A stretch of 64,000 nt of DNA, from positions 113,803,502-113,867,501 of the forward strand of contig CM053276.1 of NCBI GenBank assembly GCA_028583415.1, written 5' to 3'. This DNA is from Protea cynaroides. Its lineage: Eukaryota > Streptophyta > Magnoliopsida > Proteales > Proteaceae. The position numbers were made by a program, and so were the translations under genes. Shown here one piece after another: positions 57,861 through 64,000 of the stretch (position 1 is its first letter; each line of letters starts with the position of its first letter). The notes beneath the pieces were generated by a model, which worked only from the letters and a program-made list of their open reading frames with translations, did no database searches and had not been told where the DNA came from.

Positions 57861-58354
57861 TAACTATATGCGAAACTAATAAGTAGCATATTTAGTTGAA
57901 GAGTTATCTTTCATACGTTAAAAGGTTGTAAGTTTTTACTTAGGCCTATAGAGATGTGTTGTAACAGTGGTTTAGCTGTGTTGTTCTCAAAGAATAATGT
58001 GAAATCTAGTAATTCAAAGCATAATAGAGATTGGATTTCAAATCTCTTTAGGTGAGAGACAAAGGTCAAAGAAATTATATCATTGTAGAGCACATTCATT
58101 AAATATCTTGATTGTAGATTCTTTGACAATGGTTTTGTCAAGGGGAGTCTTCAAGGGACTGTATGTTTAATATAGAAATGGTTAATTCATTAAATGTGCT
58201 TAGTTAGTGGGAGACTTTTCTCACATTGATAATGATTTATTCATTATGTGTATTTACATTGCCTATGGTTTTGGCACAGATATTTATAACCATGGTTATT
58301 TTTATAACAGCATTCATTTATTGCTATATTGCACATTCATTGACATGTCATTGA

Positions 58355-59050
58355 CAAAAGGCAGTATTAAGCCAGAACATAAAAGGCAGTATTAAGCCAG
58401 AACACAAAAGACAGTATTAAGCTAGGACCCAAAAAGGCAGTCTTAAGTCAAGTCTTAAAAGGCAGTATTAAGCCAGAACACAAAAGACAGTATTAAGCTA
58501 GGACCCAAAAGGCAATATTAAGCCAGAACTCAAAAGCAGTATTAAGTCAGAACACAAAAGATAGTATTAATCCAGAACACAAAAGACAGTATTAAGCCAG
58601 GACCCAAAAGGCAGTATTAAGCCAGAACATAAAAGGCAGTATTAAGTTAAGACCCAAAAGGCAATATTAAGTCAGAACTCAAAAGGCAGTATTAAGCCAG
58701 AACACAAAAGGCAGTATTAAGCCAGGACCCAAAAAGGCAGTATTAAACCAAGTTTTAAAAGGCAGTATTAAGCCAGAACACAAAAGGCAGTATTAAACCA
58801 GGACCCAAAAGGCAGTATTAAGCCAAGTCTCAGAAGGCGGTATTAAGCCAAAAACATAAAGGCAGTATTAAGCCAAGACCCAAAAAGGCAGTATTAAGCC
58901 AAGTCTCAGAAGGCGATATTAAGCCAAAAACATAAAGTCAGTATTAAGCCAGGACCCAAAAAGGCAGTATTAAGCCAAGTCTCAGAAGGCGATATTAAGC
59001 CAAAAACATAAAGGCAGTATTAAACCAATTTTCAGAGGCGGTAAGCCAAG
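58355..59050. repeat. tandem array of ~25-bp GGCAGTATTAAGCC units
   Basis: About 27 units of the pattern AAAAGGCAGTATTAAGCCAG plus AACAC or GACCC, with higher-order alternation of two or three variants. It lies between the pol remnants and the purine tract. Confidence 0.92.
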
Positions 59051-59238
59051 GTCAAAATAAACAAGGAGACTTATGTTTGTAATAACAGAAAGTTGTATGC
59101 CGTATAATTGAGGTGTATCTTCTGCTGTTGTTCAACATTAGTCTGCTTGTTGGAAGGTATGAGGTTTAGGATAATCTAGTTTTTAATTAATGATTTTCAT
59201 GGACACACTAGTTTTTAATAGTCTTGTGGAATAATGTA

Positions 59239-59252
59239 GCCCAAGTGGGAGA
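59239..59252 (+). other. copia polypurine tract region
   Basis: GCCCAAGTGGGAGA directly before the 3' LTR, the usual AAGTGGGAGA form of copia purine tracts. Confidence 0.8.
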
Positions 59253-59253
59253 T

Positions 59254-59661
59254 TATAAAATCTTTCTTATTCTGATTTTATTATTATGGGCAACATTATC
59301 TTACTTGCCTATTTTGACTGGTGGGAATCCAATCAAGGTTGATTGATTATCCCTTTCCAAATATAAATTAAATCTATACCATTATGGGATTGGGATAGAT
59401 TTGAATTCTAAATCATTATAAATATGAAGCAGGGTCCCTATAGTCTCTCTCTGCGTGAAATCAAGATGACTCATACCTAAGGGAGAGGAGACTGTAGAAG
59501 ATCTCTGCAGGAATCAGGCGAAAAGAAAAGGTCGGAAAACAATCTCCTACGAAAGGTATGTCTTATTTCTCTTAATGGATTGTGTTATTGCTCAGTTGTA
59601 TTTTACATTCCATATGGGATTCATTGTAATGAATTTTATTAGGATCAAGAAAAATCCTACA
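59254..59661 (+). repeat. copia 3' LTR
   Basis: 408 bp, same as 52748-53156 except about four changes, including the terminal TG (now TA) and TGCA (now TACA). Confidence 0.93.
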
Positions 59662-59666
59662 TTCTT

Positions 59667-60204
59667 CAGATGCATGCTCAAGGGTTTCCCACAATGCCAC
59701 AATAGGCAATCTCCCGCATTATAGGGGTGCAGGAAATCATATGTCCAATGAGGGTTTACATTGGTAGTGAAGAGAGATAAAATGCTAGAATATGGGAGGA
59801 TGTGGGACAGAACCCCCACAGTGATGTTCTGGGGATCTTTTTCCCTACTTATATACAAGGATGGGGTTTGCTGCCTGGTTACGTGGCCCCTATGCTAGCC
59901 GACGCCAATGGGAGTGTGGGCATGTGCATTTAAGAGGAAGGACAGGGTGATCATTTTCATTGCCCTATGTGAGAGGTAGCAAGGTGATGCTATCGAGTAA
60001 CATTCTTTTCACCTTATATATAATAGGGAGAGGGCTCTCTAGTTCAGAGACCAGAGAAATCTCTAAACACGAGTAAGGAAGGGAGCATTATCAGAAAATC
60101 GTCGAGAAAAGGTGGAATATTTTACTTTTGATTGATCCAAACCACCATTGACTTGCTTGTATGTATAGAAACTTAATATGGCTACAACTAACTTAACAGG
60201 ACCT
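59667..60204. other. non-coding flank of the copia element
   Basis: No gene recognised. An ORF of 88 codons across 59592-59858 overlaps the LTR end and shows no family resemblance. Confidence 0.4.
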
Positions 60205-60320
60205 GGATCCTCTATACTCAGGATCCGATGGCATGAAGTGCATCGGGACATCGGGACATGCACCAATGCACTTCACTGTTGGATCGCTATGCAGTTATAC
60301 CGCCACATAATAGAGGATCC
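60205..60320. repeat. small foldback / MITE-like element
   Basis: Terminal inverted repeats GGATCCTCTAT (60205-60215) and its complement (60310-60320) enclose 94 bp that contains a second inverted repeat, GAAGTGCAT/ATGCACTTC. No target duplication is evident. Confidence 0.5.
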
Positions 60321-60466
60321 TTATATGGCTAAAGCTAATTCCAACATTTCATGAGTCACCTAAAATTTTAAAATAAAAAAAAAAATCCAACATTTTACAT
60401 GACTTCGGACGTAATTCGTATAAGGAAGGTAGGTCCACTTTCATACCTAAGTATGTTCACTATCTA

Positions 60467-60507
60467 CTCTCCACTCTCCACTCTCCACTCTCCACCTTCC
60501 TTTTTAT

Positions 60508-60551
<44 letters not shown>
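60467..60551. repeat. CTCTCCA heptamer repeats followed by (CT)n
   Basis: Four CTCTCCA units (about 60467-60496) and then about twenty CT dinucleotides (60511-60551). Confidence 0.9.
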
Positions 60552-60556
<5 letters not shown>

Positions 60557-60930
60557 TACCAGTTACCCGATAATCTTGTACTCCCATTTTGTCTATTAGC
60601 ATATAATTAGATTTCAAGATACTCCTTACATTTATAGATCCTCCACTAATTTATAGTTCCACATTTCGTTATGTAGTGTGCCACATCAGTAAATGAGAAA
60701 CAAGAAAGTCCAGTGGTCCCCAAAAAATTTGAGTTTGAATCACCTGCATGTACATTTACTCTTCATGGGTATCTATCACCGTCAATGTAGTGTAGAACCC
60801 ACCTCTGGAGGGTGAGACCCACTGGATTTGAACAGTGACGGGATCTCATAAAGATACAAGTACATGCAGTTGAACTATTCTGGAAAATTTTGTTAGCCAT
60901 AAATATTTAAAGAAAAATAAAAAAAGACCG
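60552..60930. other. non-coding, upstream of the short secreted ORF
   Basis: No gene or element recognised; it may include promoter sequence for the ORF at 61054. Confidence 0.35.
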
Positions 60931-60940
60931 GTGATGAGCC

Positions 60941-60948
60941 TTTAAATA
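60941..60948 (+). promoter_or_regulatory. TATA box candidate
   Basis: TTTAAATA, 113 bp before the ATG at 61054, followed by GC-rich then pyrimidine-rich leader. Spacing suits a start site near 60975 and a leader of about 80 bases. Confidence 0.45.
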
Positions 60949-61053
60949 CGGCCCCGCCTTTTCTTCTGCTTCAACTCTGCATGCAGATAGCTGAACCCCT
61001 TACTTTTACACTCTTCCCGTACTCCGCAGAGATTTTTTTGATCACTGGCAACG

Positions 61054-61266
61054 ATGATTCGATTAGTCGCCAGTGTTATTCTCTTCAACTTACTCTCAAT
61101 TTCAATTCAAAACGTCTATGGTCGGAATCCTGTCAGCAATGCATTCAAGCTGCAGTCGAAGTTGACGGAGTTCATGGATCGCAGTGGAAACAACAAGGAT
61201 GATAGATTAGCCAATGAATTGGGACTCAACACAACTGGAGGAATCTGCCAGATTGGAGGAAAATGA
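61054..61266 (+). CDS. short secreted-protein-like ORF, unrecognised
   Basis: 70 codons from an ATG in good context (AACGATGATT). The N terminus MIRLVASVILFNLLSISIQN is a convincing signal peptide with likely cleavage after VYG. The remainder is a charged, soluble 46-residue segment rich in N, K and G with one cysteine. The ORF may be complete, a first exon of a larger gene, or a truncated copy; a 27-bp near-duplication (TTTGCCAGATTGGAGGAAAA) straddles the stop codon and suggests local rearrangement. I do not recognise the family. The TATA box and leader make it the best host-gene candidate in the right part of the window. Confidence 0.4.
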   Translation: MIRLVASVILFNLLSISIQNVYGRNPVSNAFKLQSKLTEFMDRSGNNKDDRLANELGLNTTGGICQIGGK

Positions 61267-61893
61267 AATTAGTTGGAATTTGCCAGATTGGAGGAAAATG
61301 GAATTGGAGAAAGGGTAGATTCTCTAGATCTTAGATTTAGAGTTTTTGACTCAGGAAACCTATGGATTTGACCAAAAATAGTGAATCTCCTTCACTTTTC
61401 TGTGTTTTTTTTGTGAGATGTTGGCATTTTTTACTAATCAGTTTTTCATTATATATAGAATAGGCAAAAATCAGAATTGAAAAGGGGAGTCTTTTGCTCC
61501 TAATTGTTTGATCCATTGAAGGGGGGTAGGAAGAAAATTTTGACCTAAAGGATTAAAAATATAATCAGTAACATGTAATTCCCATAACCCAGATTCTGGT
61601 CTAGTAAGTCTCTTTTAATCTGGTGCACATTTCAATGGTAGTAATACACATCAGTCTTCTCATGGAACCATAAACTGTGCTAGATTTGAGACCTAATTAG
61701 AAGTACTTGCCACATCTCACATGGTTGTGTGTTCTTTAAGACAATTTTGGCCAAAGCTCCTTATGCTTTCTTTTTTGTGTGTAGAGAAAGCCCTTCTATT
61801 TCCTATATATTTGTTTATTCTTGTATTGTTATGTATGTCTTACATTTTAGTTGTTTGTCATAATGGCATTTTGTCATAAAAGCAATAAGGGGG
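61267..61893. other. non-coding, downstream of the short ORF
   Basis: AT-rich, no gene recognised; it ends where the third big-LTR copy begins. Confidence 0.4.
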
Positions 61894-62141
61894 TGTGAGG
61901 ACAAAGATGGAAATCTTTAGAAGTCGCCACCTAGATTTAGGTCTAGGACCTTAGAAATGTGAAATCTCACCCCAAGGTAAGACTTCGATTGACTCATGAC
62001 CCTTAGATTGGATTTCTGGTCCATTAGAGATTGGGTAAGTGTCAGGTTACGGTTATGGGAAGGGGTTGGGCACCCAAACCGCCCGATCGAAATCGGTCTC
62101 CTATACCTTTCCTATGCTAGACTCTATTTGTTAAATTAAAC

Positions 62142-63358
62142 CAAACCAAGTGGTTTGATATCATTGAACCGAATCTATATCCATCAGATTGCCTACGTAT
62201 CACGGAATTATTCCGAAAATCAGGTTCACCATCGTAGTTTAGGTGTGATTAAAGTTTATGGATGTGATTTATGCTTGTGCATGATTAAGTTCTTTGTTCA
62301 AGTTGAAATTTATGCTTGAAAGGTTGAAAAAATCCTATGGGTTAGGATCTGGATAGTCCAAGTGGACTGATAGATAGTCCTAGTGGATCTAAGAATAACC
62401 CTATTTGGGTTGGAATGTGGATAATATCCTAGTGGATCTATGGATAGTCTAAGTGGACTAAATTGTGGATCCGAATTTGGGTTTCTCCCAAATGGCCTAC
62501 GTATCCTAGGGTTTGCCCTAGGAATCAGAATCCGCGTAGTTCAGGAATTATGGGTAGAAATGGGAATGGATATCCTAGTGGATCTATGGATAGTCCGAGT
62601 GGACTAAGGTAAATATCCTAGTGGATCTATGGATAGTCCAAGTGGACTAAGGTGTGGATCCGAATTTGGGTTTCTCCCAAATAGCCTACGTATCCTAGGG
62701 TTTGACCTAGGAATCAGAATCCGCGTAGTTCGGAGTTCTGGGTTGAAATGGGAATGGATATCCTAGTGGATCTATGGATAGTCTGAGTGGACTAAATGTG
62801 TGGATCCGAATTTAGGTTTCTCCCAAATAGCCTACGTATCCCAGGGTTTGCCCTAAGAATCAGAATCCGTGTAGTTCGGGACTCTGGGTTGAAATGGGAA
62901 TGGATATCCTAGTGGATCTATGGATAGTCCGAGTGGACTAAATGTGTGGATCCGAATTTGGGTTTCTCCCAAATAGCCTACGTATCCTAGGGTTTGCCCT
63001 AAGAATCAGAATCCGCGTAGTTCGGGAGGGATAACCCTATTTGGGTCAAAATGTGGGTAAGTATCCTAGAGGATCTATGGATAGTCCAAGTGGACTAAGA
63101 TTTGGATAACCCCTTTTGGGTTGGAATATGGATAGATATCCTAGTGGATCTATGGATAGTCCGAGTGGACTAAGGTTTTGATAAATATCCTAGTGGATCT
63201 ATGGATAATCCGAGTGGACTAAAGTGTGAATAAATATATCCTAGTGGATCTATGGATAGTCCAAGTGGACTAAATTGTGGATCCGAATTTGGGTTTCTCC
63301 CAAATGGCCTACGTATCCTAGGGTTTGCCCTAGGAATCAGAATCCGCGTAGTTCGGGA
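62142..63358. other. structured hairpin motif, six instances with hairpin tandem array (big LTR copy 3)
   Basis: The first instance has CAAACC-AAGT-GGTTTG (62142-62157), AATCT/AGATT (62172-62190), CTACG...CGTAG (62193-62237) enclosing CGGAA/TTCCG (62203-62215). Five later instances have ATTTGGG/CCCAAAT and TCCTAGGG/CCCTAGGA arms inside CTACG...CGTAG, at about 62475-62539, 62664-62728, 62810-62875, 62955-63020 and 63286-63352. Between them lie 37-bp units made of ATCC-TAGT-GGAT and TAGTCC-GAGT-GGACTA hairpins. Confidence 0.75.
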
Positions 63359-63754
63359 TTAACCTGTTCTAGGTTATGAAGTGAGAATCTGTTCTAGGTT
63401 TGGGATTGAGAACCTATTCTAGGTTTAGGGTTTAGAATGGGAAAAATCGTCCTAAATTATCCTTTTCATCCTGAATTCTAATTTTGGAAGGTTTGGCAAA
63501 GCATTTTTCTTTCTTTATTAAGACTTTTATTATTCCCATTATGCCCTTCCCAAGAATGTGGGTGCCTAAATGCACGTCCCCACACCTAATATGTTTGCTA
63601 GGTGTATAGATATGGCAATTCGACTAGGGTGTTGCATAAATTAAATTATTACCCAAAATAGAATATTCTATCTAAATATGGCATATAAAATATTTATGGC
63701 AAGAAATTAACATGTAGTAAGATTGTTTAAAAATCTTTCAAATATGACATGTAT

Positions 63755-63995
63755 TGCAAATAAGGCAAGAGCCTAATATGGTAAGATCTAATATGGAAAG
63801 ATCTAATATGGCAAGATCTAAGCATGGCAAGATCTAATATGACAAGATCTAATATGGCAAGATCTAAGCATGGCAAGATCTAATATGCAAGATCTAAGCA
63901 TGGCAAGATCTAATATGCAAGATCTAATATGGCAAGATCTAAGCATGGCAAGATCTAATATTGCAAGATCTAATATGCATCTACATATCAATATG
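63755..63995. repeat. short tandem array GCAAGATCTAATATG / GCAAGATCTAAGCATG
   Basis: About a dozen units of 15-18 bp. Degenerate relatives (ATATGGCATGTGAGC words) occupy the same place in copy 1 on both sides of Gy1. Confidence 0.85.
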
Positions 63996-64000
63996 GAAAG

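Larger units (their letters stand above)
52748..59661 (+). mobile_element. young non-autonomous Ty1/copia element rich in tandem repeats
   Basis: LTRs at 52748-53156 and 59254-59661, differing at about four positions (~1%). An initiator-tRNA PBS, a purine tract and target duplication TTCTT (52743-52747 and 59662-59666) are present. The internal 6.1 kb holds only shreds of copia pol, plus three tandem-repeat regions. No ORF can encode a functional protein, so recent transposition must have used enzymes supplied by another element. Confidence 0.92.
61894..64000. repeat. big-LTR copy 3, incomplete at the window end
   Basis: Starts TGTGAGGACAAAG and shares the GTCGCCACCTAGATTTAGG block, the structured motif and the GTGGGTGC...GTCCCCACACC block with copy 2. 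It holds six structured motif instances (62142-63358), a large array of TCCTAGTGGATC/TAGTCCGAGTGGACTA units, and at its right an array of GCAAGATCTAATATG words (63760-63990). No coding sequence. Confidence 0.7.

Noticed and set aside
57410..58141. Minus-strand ORFs of 76-89 codons
   Set aside because: AT-rich shadows of the degraded copia pol on the plus strand.
58355..59050. Regular short repeats resembling a CRISPR array
   Set aside because: Units are contiguous tandem repeats without unique spacers, inside a plant copia element.
59592..59858. 88-codon minus-strand ORF with tryptophan and cysteine residues
   Set aside because: It spans the copia LTR end and flank, which were joined only by the recent insertion, so it cannot be an old gene.

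Overview
This is nuclear DNA of a flowering plant, very probably a dicot with a large, repeat-rich genome. No bacterial gene organisation is present. Almost all recognisable coding sequence belongs to plant transposable elements: CACTA/En-Spm, Ty3/gypsy chromovirus, Ty1/copia, LINE, SINE and a hAT-like insert. Host coding signal is thin. There are two 3'-terminal exons of a chloroplast SRP receptor (cpFtsY) gene on the minus strand (50698-51007), a weak exon-like fragment at 55-212, and one short secreted-protein-like ORF with a TATA box (61054-61266).

Layout. 1-2961: non-coding apart from the weak exon fragment. 2962-10164: decayed CACTA element with a TNPD-like gene (Transpos_assoc, tnp2, DUF4218, DUF4216), a TNPA-like gene and a GGCGTTT/AACGCC subterminal region at its right end; no left end is visible. 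11313-27992: a complete ~4.7-kb LTR-like unit (TGTGAGGA...GCTTACA, target duplication CTTCC) split by a 12-kb gypsy element, Gy1 (12734-24712, target duplication TGGCA). 28088-28864: a SINE and a LINE 3' end. 28865-32025: a second copy of the big LTR, invaded by gypsy element Gy2 (32026-43753, minus strand, target duplication TGCAC). 43759-47056: flanking remains, a LINE zf-RVT fragment and an inverted copy of the big LTR end. 47057-49370: stacked LTR fragments with a 741-bp hAT-like insert. 49371-52485: an unclassified ORF, the cpFtsY exons and a truncated gypsy start. 52748-59661: a young non-autonomous copia element full of tandem repeats. 61894-64000: a third copy of the big LTR, running off the window.

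Two observations stand out. (1) Gy1 and Gy2, two diverged gypsy families, both carry between PBS and gag a long gene on the opposite strand. It encodes homologous proteins, has a recognisably conserved leader, and has a pyrimidine tract plus CAG just before the ATG. In Gy2 this antisense gene is intact (414 codons) although gag and pol are riddled with stops. (2) The big LTR carries a repeated motif of two hairpins and an enclosing CTACG/CGTAG stem. The hairpin arms are different in nearly every instance yet still pair, which is compensatory change expected of a functional RNA or DNA fold. The tandem arrays beside it differ among the three LTR copies and are themselves made of small hairpins.

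Relative ages by eye from LTR-LTR differences: Gy1 old (about 8% over the first 180 bp), Gy2 younger (about 2% over the first 600 bp), copia youngest (about 1%). Most in-frame stops in Gy1 and Gy2 are explained by C-to-T changes on either strand, as expected for methylated, silenced elements. All family assignments come from reading the sequence and from memory of the families; no searches were run.
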